This document shows positions 8,559 to 17,907 of a DNA stretch of 64,000 nucleotides, one piece after another. This stretch comes from an uncultured Oligoflexales bacterium (GTDB lineage Bacteria; Bdellovibrionota_B; Oligoflexia; Oligoflexales; JAPPIL01): the NCBI GenBank assembly GCA_958296095.1, contig OY282434.1:2758001-2822000 (forward strand), written 5' to 3'. A program made the translations under genes and the position numbers. Numbering within the stretch: the first letter of the stretch is position 1; every line of letters starts with the position of its first letter. The notes below the pieces were generated by a model, which did no database searches, was not told the DNA's origin, and saw only the letters and a program-made list of their open reading frames with translations.

Positions 8559-9269
8559 ATCAAGCTTGGAGTTAACATCGACCATGTCGCGACGTTGCGC
8601 AATGCTCGTGGTGGTGTGCACCCCGATCCTGTTGCGGCGGCGCAGGTCGCAGAGAAGGCGGGGGCGGACAACATTACCTGCCATCTGCGGGAGGATCGCC
8701 GCCACATTAAGGATGCTGATGTGTGGAATTTACGCCGCCAACTTAGCCTGCCACTTAATCTTGAGATAGCGGCGACGGCAGAGATGCTGGCCATCGCCTG
8801 TGAGGTCAAGCCAGCTGAGGTAACGCTCGTGCCCGAAGGCAGGCAAGAACTGACCACCGAGGGTGGCCTGCAAGTTTTTGACGCGGCTTTGCACCAGACC
8901 ATCGCCACATTGCGGGAGCAGAAAATCGCCGTGGCACTGTTCATCGAGCCACACCTAAAGGCGGTCGCGGCGGCAAGCGACGCGGGTGCGACGGCAGTCG
9001 AACTGCACGTCGGTGAAATTTGCGCGGCTTTGCACAAAAATTCTGCCGCACCGCAAGCAGTACTAGAGCCAGCCTGCCAGGCAGCTGAGGCAGCACATGC
9101 CGCGGGCTTGGCGGTGCATATCGGGCATGGTATTGACTATCACACCGCGCCGCATTTTAAGTTGCTGAAGCTGGCACACGCAGCGAACATCGGGCATGCC
9201 ATCATTGCCGCCGCGGTGTTCAGCGGCCTCGATGCCGCGGTGCGGCGCATGCAAGAGCTGCTCAGTTAA
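8559..9269 (+). CDS. pdxJ: Pyridoxine 5'-phosphate synthase, apparently initiated at AUC
   Basis: Forms pyridoxine 5'-phosphate from 1-deoxyxylulose 5-phosphate and 3-amino-2-oxopropyl phosphate. The family start (KLGVNIDHVATLRNARGG), the RREDRRH-type loop seen as HLREDRRHI, and the C-terminal GHGIDYHT region are intact. Between the in-frame glmM stop (8544-8546) and the conserved KLGVNIDH there is no ATG, GTG or TTG; the only well-placed codon is ATC at 8559, 7 bases after GGAG (8548-8551). The first standard in-frame start, TTG 8595, would remove the conserved N-terminal strand. So a near-cognate AUC start is inferred; a sequencing error is the alternative. Confidence 0.88.
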   Translation: MKLGVNIDHVATLRNARGGVHPDPVAAAQVAEKAGADNITCHLREDRRHIKDADVWNLRRQLSLPLNLEIAATAEMLAIACEVKPAEVTLVPEGRQELTTEGGLQVFDAALHQTIATLREQKIAVALFIEPHLKAVAAASDAGATAVELHVGEICAALHKNSAAPQAVLEPACQAAEAAHAAGLAVHIGHGIDYHTAPHFKLLKLAHAANIGHAIIAAAVFSGLDAAVRRMQELLS

Positions 9270-9275
9270 ATTGAC

Positions 9276-9725
9276 ATGCATGACCTCCAGACAAGCACAT
9301 TATGGACCATGACGTTAGCGCGCCCGCAGGTGGTGCGTAGCTGTAGGCGGGTTGCACAAGAACTGCAGCAGGGCCAGCCTTTCTGCTTGTGGCTAAATGG
9401 CGAGGTCGGGTCTGGCAAGACCAGCTGGGTGGCGGAGTTTTTGCATTATCTCGGTCTGGAACGCAGTCTGGCAGTGGCTTCGCCGACCTTCACCTATGCA
9501 CGTGAATACGAAATCGGCGGGGAACTTTACAACCACTGCGACCTCTATCGTATTGAGAGCATTGCCGCGTGGCGTGGTCTTGGCATCGAAGCGCGTGACT
9601 ATCGCGGCATGCTGATTGAATGGGCGACACCGACAAACTGTGATGCCGTGCCGACGCATCGGCTGCATATTGAGTTGCATGCCACCGCGGCGCGGCGCCG
9701 CTATGTTTTTTGTCGGCAAGCTTAG
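9276..9725 (+). CDS. tsaE: tRNA threonylcarbamoyladenosine biosynthesis ATPase TsaE
   Basis: ATPase partner of TsaD/TsaB in t6A37 modification of tRNAs. The Walker A (NGEVGSGKTSW, about 41-51), the switch-like SPTFTYAREYE, the HCDLYRI strand and IEWA are all family signatures. Length 149 is normal. It follows pdxJ by six bases at the end of the folP operon; the convergent lipoprotein gene ends only 17 bases away, leaving no room for a long terminator. Confidence 0.92.
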   Translation: MHDLQTSTLWTMTLARPQVVRSCRRVAQELQQGQPFCLWLNGEVGSGKTSWVAEFLHYLGLERSLAVASPTFTYAREYEIGGELYNHCDLYRIESIAAWRGLGIEARDYRGMLIEWATPTNCDAVPTHRLHIELHATAARRRYVFCRQA

Positions 9726-9742
9726 TGAACTGCCTCTGGCAA

Positions 9743-10582
9743 CTATGACCCTGGCAGCTGCCTCACCTTGACCGCGGTGCCGCCGCGTCGATCTCTGACG
9801 ACCGCGACCAAAGTATTCTTGCGAGGAGTTGGCTGGTACTTTGAACTCTGGCCAAGTAAAATTCGGCGGGGTTTTATTTTCCCTGTATAATAGAACCAGG
9901 TGATAAAATAGGACTCGGTCAATCTATCAATACTGCCATCAGCACTCATCTCGGTATAGCTTTCTTCCCCGCCCGCATCCGTGAAGGACACGTCGACATT
10001 GAGAGGCGCAAGTGTCTTGGCGGCGGCCTGCTGGACTAAAGTAATATCTTTTATTTCAGGGTTACGATTCAAAGTTTTTCGTTCAGATATGGGAATAGCC
10101 TTAACCGCGGTTAGGTTAGTTGCCCCATGTTCTAGCCTGAAAATTACCACGTAGTTAACCCCGTTGTAGCGTTGCTGGGGGGAGAAAGCGGCTAGCTGAG
10201 CGGCAGGGTTAACGATGGTAATCGTTACAGCATCCATTGCTCCCGTAAAATTATCTTCTGCCAACACCTGGGTATCAAAAGTATTACCATTAGGATAAGC
10301 TGCAAACTTCGGATCTAAGCAGCCCTGATTTGTTTCTTGACTTAGGCTGGGATCGAGGCAACTTACTACGACAACCGTAAACTTGCGCGCCCCGCCAGAG
10401 ATGTGGCTGAGATAAGGTGTGAGCACTACTTGGACATCATCGCTACGAGTGCCGTCGATCTCAGGCGTGTCGGCGACAATGCCCATGATCCGCAACTCGC
10501 CTAACTGGGAAAAGTCTTTGAAGTCGGGTGCGTTGCAGGCGGAAGCAATTAACAGCAGCAAGAAAAAATTTCTCATTGTCAA
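9743..10582 (-). CDS. Lipoprotein of unknown function, last gene of the TonB operon
   Basis: A 279-residue protein with a lipoprotein signal (FFLLLLIASAC, Cys about residue 16). The remainder has Ig-like, beta-rich character but no family I can name. The start overlaps the receptor gene by four bases (ATGA), so it is translationally coupled to it. By context it may be a surface or periplasmic accessory to the TonB-dependent receptor, for example a ligand-binding partner; this is inference only. Confidence 0.65.
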   Translation of the reverse strand: MTMRNFFLLLLIASACNAPDFKDFSQLGELRIMGIVADTPEIDGTRSDDVQVVLTPYLSHISGGARKFTVVVVSCLDPSLSQETNQGCLDPKFAAYPNGNTFDTQVLAEDNFTGAMDAVTITIVNPAAQLAAFSPQQRYNGVNYVVIFRLEHGATNLTAVKAIPISERKTLNRNPEIKDITLVQQAAAKTLAPLNVDVSFTDAGGEESYTEMSADGSIDRLTESYFITWFYYTGKIKPRRILLGQSSKYQPTPRKNTLVAVVRDRRGGTAVKVRQLPGS

Positions 10583-12849
10583 AACTCTCCTTTAATCCCA
10601 AAAGTCGGTAAGATCGGAATAAAGTATGTCGGTTCACTTTGCGAATAATCGAAGCTATATGCAGTGCCAACTTGATTGTCTCTCAACGTGACGTTTTGCA
10701 CATCGAGGTAGAGCGATAAAATCCAAGTATTGAAAATCCAGCGACGATCTAGACGCACATCGAGTTGCCAAAAATCTTGGTTGCGTTCCGCAAACTTAGC
10801 CCCGCTGACAGGCACATAAGTGTCAGCATTTTCAAAATATATGCCGCCCAGAATGGGTGTATAGGGAGTGCCTGTTACATAACGAAAACGCGAGGCTAAG
10901 ATGTAGTTGTTCCAGGCATACGAAGCGGACAGATTTAAATTGTGCGTTTGATCCTGCGGCGAGGGATAGTCCTTGTCATCCTGTGCGCGCCGGCGACTCC
11001 TTGTATATGTATAGCCAACGTTGAGATGGGCGCGGCTTTGCTTATATTTCAACAGCAACTCTGCACCTCTGACATTACCTTGGCCATCGTTAGTAAATCT
11101 TTCTGGCACCAGGCCGTTTTTAGTTTTAATTTGCGCGTTGCTCCTCAACTTGAGATCACGCATGTCTTTGTAAAAAAGACCACTCGTCACCACAATGCCA
11201 TCCTCGCTACCTTGGCGAAAGTCATGTTCGTATTTTAAGGCGTAGTGCACGCTTTTAGAGGGCTCAAGTTTGGGATTGCCGGTGTGTTTGCTGAGATTGA
11301 AGGGCTGTTCAGGTTGATAGTAGAGGCCTGAATTAAAATAAGCATTAGCGGCCGCGTTGATGCGGTAAATCACGCCACCGCGTGGTTGCAGATAGCCCTG
11401 GGCGTGCGAGCCGAAATAATCATAACGCAAGTTGGGTGTAAGTATAAGCTTGTCTTCAATGAGTGTTATCCTATTACTGAGATAGTAGCCCTGCCTTAAA
11501 TCATCACCTGTGTCCTCAGTGATCAGCAGTTTAGTTGCTGCCAGTGGTGTGAGTGCGTCATCGCCACTAAAAAACCCTTCCGCAGCACGCACTTCGTTGT
11601 GAAAACGCTCGTAAACAAAATCAGTGCCCACTGCCCATTCATAGTGCGGTGTAAATTTCTTCCGGTACTCGCTGCGCCAACTGTAGTGTTGACTGGTAAA
11701 ATTAAGCTTTTGCCGTCCAGGACGAAACCTTTGCCAATCAATGCCTGCCGCCCATGAAGTCTCAAGCTTTTCGTCGGGGTTAAACTGATAGCTGAGTTTA
11801 GGAATTAAGCGAAAAAATTCAAACTCGCCAAAAATAGTGCCAGAAAAAATTGTACTCTTGGCATCTGAGGTTGTGCCTACCACCTTGTCTTTAGCAGCAA
11901 GCGTGATGAAAGAAAATTTAAATCTCTCGTGCCGGTCATCGTGATAGGAAAGGTTGAAATCATAATAAGTCGGTGCTGTGCTAAATGCTGGAGGCACATT
12001 ATCGTCATCGCTGTTTTTTCTGGCAATGTCCGCGCCAATCTTTAGGACTTCACCGAGATAGCTGTAGCGGCCACCGACGAAAAAATTGCGCGATGCTGTC
12101 TTGCCAATCTTGCCTTCAAGATAACCACCTGAAGCAGTGAAATCGACAAAAGCCATGCCATGCAAGCGGTCGGTGCGGGGGCGACGGAGATTAAGGTTGA
12201 TGATACCGCTTGCGGCACGACCAAATTCAGCCCCATAGCCAGCCGAGAGAAAATCTACCGACTTAACTGTCTCTGGCACAGCCACCGTGTTTAAACCAAA
12301 AAAATGAAACATGAATGGTAGCTCATGTCCTTCGATCAGATACTTGGTATCTTCCGGCGGACTGCCCTGAATGGCAACGTTAGCATCAAAACTCTGCCCG
12401 ACACCAGGCAAGTTCTCCACCGCTCGCACGGGATCGCCGCCCGCGCCTGGCACTTGCAGAAATTCTTTTTGTTGCAAAGTTTTTTTAGCAGGATCACGCT
12501 TGTCAAGCTTGCCGACTACGGTCGTTTCAAATTTGGTGTAAGAAATTTTCTCAAGATATATTTTAACCGCCTCGTGGTTTTTTTGGTAAGTAAATTTTTC
12601 TTTGAAGCGTTTGTAGCCAGTGACATTGATAATCCATTCACGCTCGCCTTCGGGCAGGTCGGCAAAGACAAACTCGCCTGCCTCGTTAGTTGTGGTCTGC
12701 AATGCTTCTGGCAAAACGAAGATGTTAACGAGGGGCAGCGGTTTTGCTGTGCCTTTCTCAAAGACAGTGCCGCTTATGCGCACACCTGCAAAAGCCGTAC
12801 TTGTTGCCAACAATAAGCTAATTACCTTCCAACACAAACTTAATCGCAT
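10579..12849 (-). CDS. TonB-dependent outer-membrane receptor with carboxypeptidase-regulatory-like N-terminal domain
   Basis: A 756-residue receptor. After a signal peptide (1-21, ending TSTAFA) comes a CarboxypepD_reg-like beta domain (about 22-100, ISGTVFEKGTAKPLPLVNI), then a plug domain (PGAGGDPVRAVENLPGVGQ region and GYGAEFGRAASGIINL) and a long beta-barrel ending in an aromatic-rich strand with terminal Phe. The substrate cannot be read from sequence. Its position after exbB-exbD-tonB indicates a self-contained energised importer. The start overlaps tonB by about 30 bases. Confidence 0.9.
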   Translation of the reverse strand: MRLSLCWKVISLLLATSTAFAGVRISGTVFEKGTAKPLPLVNIFVLPEALQTTTNEAGEFVFADLPEGEREWIINVTGYKRFKEKFTYQKNHEAVKIYLEKISYTKFETTVVGKLDKRDPAKKTLQQKEFLQVPGAGGDPVRAVENLPGVGQSFDANVAIQGSPPEDTKYLIEGHELPFMFHFFGLNTVAVPETVKSVDFLSAGYGAEFGRAASGIINLNLRRPRTDRLHGMAFVDFTASGGYLEGKIGKTASRNFFVGGRYSYLGEVLKIGADIARKNSDDDNVPPAFSTAPTYYDFNLSYHDDRHERFKFSFITLAAKDKVVGTTSDAKSTIFSGTIFGEFEFFRLIPKLSYQFNPDEKLETSWAAGIDWQRFRPGRQKLNFTSQHYSWRSEYRKKFTPHYEWAVGTDFVYERFHNEVRAAEGFFSGDDALTPLAATKLLITEDTGDDLRQGYYLSNRITLIEDKLILTPNLRYDYFGSHAQGYLQPRGGVIYRINAAANAYFNSGLYYQPEQPFNLSKHTGNPKLEPSKSVHYALKYEHDFRQGSEDGIVVTSGLFYKDMRDLKLRSNAQIKTKNGLVPERFTNDGQGNVRGAELLLKYKQSRAHLNVGYTYTRSRRRAQDDKDYPSPQDQTHNLNLSASYAWNNYILASRFRYVTGTPYTPILGGIYFENADTYVPVSGAKFAERNQDFWQLDVRLDRRWIFNTWILSLYLDVQNVTLRDNQVGTAYSFDYSQSEPTYFIPILPTFGIKGEF

Positions 12850-13489
12850 ATCTTATCCTCACTGCTACAGGGGTATCTTCAATTTTTGCCGGGCTAAATC
12901 TATACTTCTTGATGGCACGCAGCGCCTCTGCGTCCATAGCTCTGGCGAGACCTTCGATAATGCGGGCCGCACGCACACGGCCTTGCGCATCGATTAACAC
13001 ACTCAGCACTACTGTGCCTTCGAGCTGCATACCCTGCGGATAGGTAAGCTGGGCTTCGGCGATGACCACGGGCATTGCCGTGACGAGGTATTCAGCTGTA
13101 GGGAGGGGCAGTTCCTCGGCATCATCTTGGCGCAGTTTTTTCGGGGTGACTGCGGTGGCGATGGTGTTGCCTCGCTTGACAGCTGGTGCATTGCCACGGG
13201 TGCTAGTAAGGCTTTTTTTGCTGACACCAAAAACTTTGCGTATTTTCTTTTTAGGTTTCTTCTTTACCGTTTTCTTGATGTTTTTGGGCGGGAGAGGTTT
13301 GTTAGGTTTTTTCACGGGCGGGGGCGGGGTTACCTTAGGCGGGGCTTTTTTGGCTACGGGCTTGTCAATAACTTTAAATTTTATCGGCGGCGGTTGGCGT
13401 GAGGAGGAGGTGCTGCTAAGACGCGCCACCACCGCGACGACGGCAGCTAGGGTTGCATGTAGCAGTAATGAATAGAGGTAGCTAGTCAT
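12818..13489 (-). CDS. tonB: TonB family energy transducer
   Basis: A 223-residue protein with a short cytoplasmic start, one N-terminal membrane helix (about 5-22), a long Pro/Lys-rich periplasmic spacer (about 33-95, with PPPPVKKPNKPLPPK) and a C-terminal TonB domain (YPQGMQLEGTVVLSVLID then AIKKYRFSPA). It transmits the proton-motive energy of ExbBD to the receptor encoded next. The start overlaps exbD by eight bases. Confidence 0.9.
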   Translation of the reverse strand: MTSYLYSLLLHATLAAVVAVVARLSSTSSSRQPPPIKFKVIDKPVAKKAPPKVTPPPPVKKPNKPLPPKNIKKTVKKKPKKKIRKVFGVSKKSLTSTRGNAPAVKRGNTIATAVTPKKLRQDDAEELPLPTAEYLVTAMPVVIAEAQLTYPQGMQLEGTVVLSVLIDAQGRVRAARIIEGLARAMDAEALRAIKKYRFSPAKIEDTPVAVRIRYAIKFVLEGN

Positions 13490-13892
13490 TTGCCAATGCT
13501 TTTTTACTTACTTGGAAAGCAAAATTTTCCACTCCAGCTTGTTTGATAATATCGATGGCTTTTATTACGTACTTATGTGCCGCGTTGCGGTCAGCCGCGA
13601 TGATGACTTGCACATTTTTGTTTTTTTGTACTGCTTGGCGGGCATAGTCTTTAGCCTGTGCCGCGCTGACAGCTTTACCGTTGAGTAGTAGGTCGCCAGT
13701 GGCGGTGACGGCTAGGCCGAGGGTGTCAGGTGCAGTCTGCGCGGCGCTTGCCGCCTGGGGTAGTTTTATGTCGAGAACTTGTTTAAACAGCATGGGGGTG
13801 GTGACGATAAAGATAACCAGCAGGACCAGCACGACATCGACGAAAGGGGTGATATTGATGTCGGTGATGGCACGGCCCGCGGTGGTGTTCAT
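13482..13892 (-). CDS. exbD: Biopolymer transport protein ExbD/TolR family
   Basis: A 136-residue protein with one N-terminal membrane helix containing the functional Asp (NITPFVDVVLVLLVIFIV, about 14-31) and a periplasmic domain ending in AIDIIKQAGVENFAFQV. ExbD partners with ExbB in the TonB motor. It overlaps exbB by four bases and tonB by eight. Confidence 0.92.
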   Translation of the reverse strand: MNTTAGRAITDINITPFVDVVLVLLVIFIVTTPMLFKQVLDIKLPQAASAAQTAPDTLGLAVTATGDLLLNGKAVSAAQAKDYARQAVQKNKNVQVIIAADRNAAHKYVIKAIDIIKQAGVENFAFQVSKKALAND

Positions 13893-14461
13893 GGCGTACG
13901 TTGTTGGGTGACTTTGTAAAGTTCCTTGGTGCTTTCGATGTCCTTTGTCATCGTGTTGATTTTGGCATTGAAGTGATTGAAAGCAATTACTGCGGGAATG
14001 GCTACCCCCAATCCTATCGCGGTTAGAATCAAGGCTTCGGCCAGAGAGAACATCACCTGCTTCATGTCAACGCTGCCTGCCGCCAGCTCGCCGAAGGCAA
14101 CGATAATACCTAACACTGTGCCCACCAAACCGATAAAGGGTGCAATAGCGCCCAGCGTGCCGAGCACGTTTAGTCCCTTGTTCCAGGTCTTTTGCGCCTC
14201 GTTGATGAAGGCAGTGAAGATATTGTCGCAGGCTGTCGCGGGTAGGTTCTGCACTTCACGCAGATAATCAGAGCGCGGATCACCGTCCGTGTAGAGATCG
14301 GTGTGTATTTTGTTTCTGAAAGTTGCGAGTGGCTCAAGCCGTTTCCACTTGTTGAAGAAACGTTTGCGGTCAATGATAATGCCAACCGACCAGACGGAAA
14401 GGAGAACCAAACCTAACAGTATCGACCGCGCTGACCACTCAACTACTTCTATCCAGTTCAT
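13889..14461 (-). CDS. exbB: MotA/TolQ/ExbB proton channel protein
   Basis: A 190-residue inner-membrane protein with three hydrophobic segments. The region LGTLGAIAPFIGLVGTVLGI (about 100-119) and the later EALILTAIGLGVAIPAVIAFN are the conserved channel helices of the family. It is the first gene of a five-gene minus-strand operon (exbB, exbD, tonB, receptor, lipoprotein), in which each start overlaps the preceding gene. A repeat cluster lies directly upstream, so the promoter must lie in or near it. Confidence 0.92.
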   Translation of the reverse strand: MNWIEVVEWSARSILLGLVLLSVWSVGIIIDRKRFFNKWKRLEPLATFRNKIHTDLYTDGDPRSDYLREVQNLPATACDNIFTAFINEAQKTWNKGLNVLGTLGAIAPFIGLVGTVLGIIVAFGELAAGSVDMKQVMFSLAEALILTAIGLGVAIPAVIAFNHFNAKINTMTKDIESTKELYKVTQQRTP

Positions 14462-14534
14462 CGTTACAACGACTTTGTGCTGTTAAGAACATCTGGATTA
14501 ATTCTAACACAGACACCTGCCACCGACAACAGGC

Positions 14535-15425
14535 ACCGCGCTACGCTACGCGCTACGCGCCGTGGCGCGGCTTTTTTGTAACGCTCGCTTCGCTCGCTAC
14601 GCTGCTGTTTGTATCGCTCGCCTTACGAGACTGTTTGCCGCTTTCTAGCTCCCTCGCTGCTTGCACTCATACCTCTTGCTATTGCGTTCGGGCTTGCAAT
14701 CAGAACCTATGCCTGTCCTCAGATCTCTCGCTATTGCGCTCAGGCATGCCCACCGAGAGCTCCATGAAGGGCGCGGGGAGACCGTACGCTGCGCTACGGC
14801 TTTTTGTATCGCTCGCTTCCTAGCTCGCTCCTCGTCCTCAGACCTCTCGCGATTGCATTCAGATTATTTTTTTGCACAAGGCATGTGCCTATACCTGTTG
14901 AGGTCGGGTTTCTCGGTAGGGCTGCGCCGTGCCCAGCTGCGCTGCGCTGCTCTTTGTAACGCTCGCTTCCTAGCTCGCTTCGCTCGCTACGCTGCTGTTT
15001 GTATCGCTCGCCTTACGAGACTGTTTGCCGCTTTCTAGCTCCCTCGCTGCATGTTCTCATATCTCTTGGCTGTTGCGTTCGGGCTTGCAATCAGAACCTA
15101 TGCCTGTCCTCAGATCTCTCGTTATTGCGCTCAGGCATGCCTACCGAGAGCTCCATGAACGGCACGGCAAGACCGTGCGAAAACTCGACCACAGATATTG
15201 CCAATACTGCAACCAGTTTATTTTTTCGCACAGGGCATGTGCTTTCACTTAACTCAAGGAGAGTTTCTCGGCAGGTCTGTGCCGTGCCAAGATAACGGAG
15301 CTGCGCACGGCTCTTTGTAACGCTCGCTTCCTAGCTCGCTCCTTGCGCTCAGGTCCCTCGCTATTGCATTCAGATTATGCTTTTGCACAAGGCTTGCCCT
15401 CTGATCTCCCTGTAACGAGACTCCC
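14535..15425 (-). repeat. Dispersed repeat cluster C (one complete core, several partial)
   Basis: Minus-oriented cluster filling the gap between the clpX-like gene and exbB. A complete core spans about 15138-15300 with outer arms GGCACGGCA (15161-15169) and TGCCGTGCC (15280-15288), a perfect 9-bp match. A half element (5' arm and inner arm only) lies at about 14863-14937, and an isolated 3' arm at about 14746-14795. Tails contain the CGCTCGCTTCCTAGCTCGC motif several times and a GCTCGCCTTACGAGACTG module at about 14617 and 15007. Confidence 0.85.
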
Positions 15426-16724
15426 TCAAGCCTCAGCACTAGGGCTGATTATTGGCAGCCTGCTGGCAGTTGGTTTTTTCAGCAGTTTGCGCAGCTCTGC
15501 CTGAGGGTTGTTACACACTGCGGGGGTGATGGTGAACTTGTCAACCTTGGTCGAGGGGAGCTCAAACTTGAAATCACGCAAAATGCTTTCGCACACGCTC
15601 ATGATGCCACGTGCCCCCGTTTTTTCTTGGTAGGCACGTGCTGCGATGCAACGCAGGGCCTTGTCGGTGAAGGTCGCCTCGATGCCGTAAGCACGAAAAT
15701 TGCGTTGATATTGCCTGATGATAGAGCCCTCCGAGTATTTCAGCACATCGTAAAGATCATCGCTGGATAGATTACGACAGCTGACACGTATGGGGATGCG
15801 TCCGATGAACTCCGGTTCGAAGCCGAAGTCGGTAAAATCTTGCGTCGTTGCCAGACTCAGCAGATCATCATCGCCATGCTGGTGCTCTTCGGTTTTGAAG
15901 CCAATGCTGTTCTTGTTGAGGCGCGTCTTGATCGGCTCTCGCAACTCGTTGAATGCACCACTGACGACGAACAAGATATGGCGGGTGTTGATAACCTGTG
16001 TATCAACCTTGCCCTTGCGTTGAAATTCTACCATCGCCTGCATCTGGGAGGCGACATCGTTGCCTGCACGGAGGTCGATTTCTGTCTCTTCCATCAGTTT
16101 CAGCAAACCAATCTGCACCCCCCGCCCGCTGATGTCACGCCCGTAACCGTCCAGTGACGAGGCGAGCTTGTCGATCTCGTCGATGTAAACGATGCCGTAC
16201 TGTGCTGTCTCCACGTCACTGTTTGCCTGTGACACGAGATCACGCACCAAGTCCTCAACGTTTGCCCCGATATAGCCTGTCTCGCTGAAACGGGTTGCAT
16301 CAGCCTTGACGAAAGGGATGCCGATCAGGCGCGCCACCTGCTTGATGAGGTAGGTTTTGCCCACCCCCGTCGGCCCCAAGATCATGATGTTCTGCTTGTA
16401 ATACTCGTAATCCTTATGGCGCAGGTCTTCCTGCACGTGGTTGTAGTGATCACAGACGGCAATCGCCAGCGCTTTCTTGGCTTCGTCCTGCCTGATGACG
16501 TAGCGGTCTAGATGCGCCTTGATGTCCTTTGGCTTGAGGGTAAAGGAAAACTTGCTGCGGTCCTGCTTCTTCTCTTCTACCTCGTCCTCATCGTCGTCGT
16601 CCGCATCAGAAGAGCGCCTCGTCTGCTGGGCGAAAATCTGCACCTTGCCGCCAAAACGTTCCCTGACGAAACGCTCAAATTCCTTCTGCACCTGTTCGGG
16701 GGTGGGAAAATCCTTGTCACTCAT
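15426..16724 (-). CDS. ClpX-like AAA+ unfoldase lacking the zinc-binding domain
   Basis: A 432-residue AAA+ ATPase most like ClpX: Walker A GPTGVGKT, Walker B IVYIDEIDKL, pore loop GYIGAN, sensor-2 TGARGIMSV. The IGF tripeptide in KNSIGFKTE matches the ClpP-docking loop, so partnership with ClpP is plausible. The usual N-terminal four-cysteine zinc domain is absent; an acidic linker (about residues 38-52) takes its place. The second pore loop reads RKGK where ClpX has RKH. A ClpX paralogue with altered adaptor or substrate choice is inferred; whether a canonical clpX exists elsewhere is unknown. Confidence 0.85.
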   Translation of the reverse strand: MSDKDFPTPEQVQKEFERFVRERFGGKVQIFAQQTRRSSDADDDDEDEVEEKKQDRSKFSFTLKPKDIKAHLDRYVIRQDEAKKALAIAVCDHYNHVQEDLRHKDYEYYKQNIMILGPTGVGKTYLIKQVARLIGIPFVKADATRFSETGYIGANVEDLVRDLVSQANSDVETAQYGIVYIDEIDKLASSLDGYGRDISGRGVQIGLLKLMEETEIDLRAGNDVASQMQAMVEFQRKGKVDTQVINTRHILFVVSGAFNELREPIKTRLNKNSIGFKTEEHQHGDDDLLSLATTQDFTDFGFEPEFIGRIPIRVSCRNLSSDDLYDVLKYSEGSIIRQYQRNFRAYGIEATFTDKALRCIAARAYQEKTGARGIMSVCESILRDFKFELPSTKVDKFTITPAVCNNPQAELRKLLKKPTASRLPIISPSAEA

Positions 16725-16831
16725 TGCTCTGCCCTTCCTATCCAGTCACTCAACTGTGGATAGATTCTAGCAGAAAATTTTCACAAAACAAAGTGCGCTT
16801 AGATGATATATATAAATTTAACTGGACATCG

Positions 16832-16856
16832 CGAAAGAAGAAAGTATAGTCTTTCG
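16832..16856. promoter_or_regulatory. Inverted repeat in the clpX-like/fmt intergenic region
   Basis: CGAAAGA (16832-16838) and TCTTTCG (16850-16856) form a 7-bp inverted repeat with an 11-base loop, in an AT-rich stretch (TGATATATATAAATTTAAC) between divergent genes. It could be an operator or a leader hairpin. No regulator is identified. Confidence 0.3.
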
Positions 16857-16938
16857 ACAAGGTTGTCCCTAATTCTGTGTATTTTGCTGCACATGTGGCA
16901 CATGCTGGGTGCGGTTGCGTGTGGTGAGGAAAACGTCG

Positions 16939-17907
16939 ATGCGGGTGCTGTTCATGGGATCGCCGCTGGAGGTGATTGCTGTGGTGGAAAAACTCCAGCT
17001 GTTGCAGCAGCATGGAGATATTGAGCTGGTCGCAGTGGTCAGCCAGCTACACCAGAGTCAACGTGGCCTGAGCGAAGTTGAAAGTCCTGTCTCGCTCTTT
17101 GCTAAGGCTCAGCGCATCATCTGCTATCAGCCTCACAAAGCCAGTGCCCCAGCGTTTATGGCGCAGTTGCGAGCCTTGCAACTGGACGTGATTTTGACCG
17201 CGGCTTATGGGCAAATCCTGAGCAGAGAATTCCTCGCTATCCCGCAGCGGGCGGTAATCAACATTCACCCCTCGCTGTTGCCGCGCTGGCGTGGGGCTGC
17301 GCCTGTGGTTGCCGCAGTGCGAGCAGGTGTGCTGACCAGTGGCGTGACTATCTGCTTCACGGTGCGGAAAGTCGATGCAGGTGACATCGTTGTGCAGCAG
17401 GCGTTGCCTTTGCCTGCACATACACACCACCGTGACTTGACGGAACTGCTGTTTCGGGCCGGGGCCGAGTTGCTGCCGGTGGCTTTCAAACTGCTGCGTG
17501 ATCCAAACTTTCGTGGCACACCTCAAGACCCGCAGCAGGTGAGCCAATGTGCAAAGGTCAGCAAGGAGGATGGATTGGTTGACTGGAAGGGCAGTGCCAT
17601 CACGATCTATCGCCAGTTTCTGGCTTGCTATGGCTGGCCTGAAACTTTCACTTTTTTTCACGGGCGGCGTGTTATCTTGAAGGCGATGCACGCACCCCGC
17701 CCCGCCCCGCCGCGTGCAGCCGCGTGCGGTGTGTTCACCTGCGATCGCCGCGCCAAGCTGCTATATGTGAGCAGCGGCAATGGTTTGGTGGTTGTGCCAC
17801 GTCTGCAGATTGCGGGACGGCGAGCGGTGGACGCGTGGTCATTTTGGAACGGAGTAGCAAATCGTAAACCACATGCATTCACAGCAGAGGAGAGAAGTTG
17901 TGCATAA
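16939..17907 (+). CDS. fmt: Methionyl-tRNA formyltransferase
   Basis: Formylates initiator Met-tRNA using 10-formyl-tetrahydrofolate. The start is placed at ATG 16939 (MRVLFMGSP), with GAGG upstream, rather than a longer frame from 16909. The hallmark NIHPSLLPRWRGAAP and the DAGDIV segment provide the Asn-His-Asp catalytic set, and a C-terminal OB-like domain with VDW and AITIYRQFLACYGWP follows. Length 322 is typical. It overlaps the following purN homologue by eight bases. Confidence 0.92.
   Translation: MRVLFMGSPLEVIAVVEKLQLLQQHGDIELVAVVSQLHQSQRGLSEVESPVSLFAKAQRIICYQPHKASAPAFMAQLRALQLDVILTAAYGQILSREFLAIPQRAVINIHPSLLPRWRGAAPVVAAVRAGVLTSGVTICFTVRKVDAGDIVVQQALPLPAHTHHRDLTELLFRAGAELLPVAFKLLRDPNFRGTPQDPQQVSQCAKVSKEDGLVDWKGSAITIYRQFLACYGWPETFTFFHGRRVILKAMHAPRPAPPRAAACGVFTCDRRAKLLYVSSGNGLVVVPRLQIAGRRAVDAWSFWNGVANRKPHAFTAEERSCA

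Noticed and set aside
14535..15425. CRISPR array
   Set aside because: Units are long, degenerate and modular, spacing is irregular, there are no unique spacers of uniform length, and no cas genes are present.
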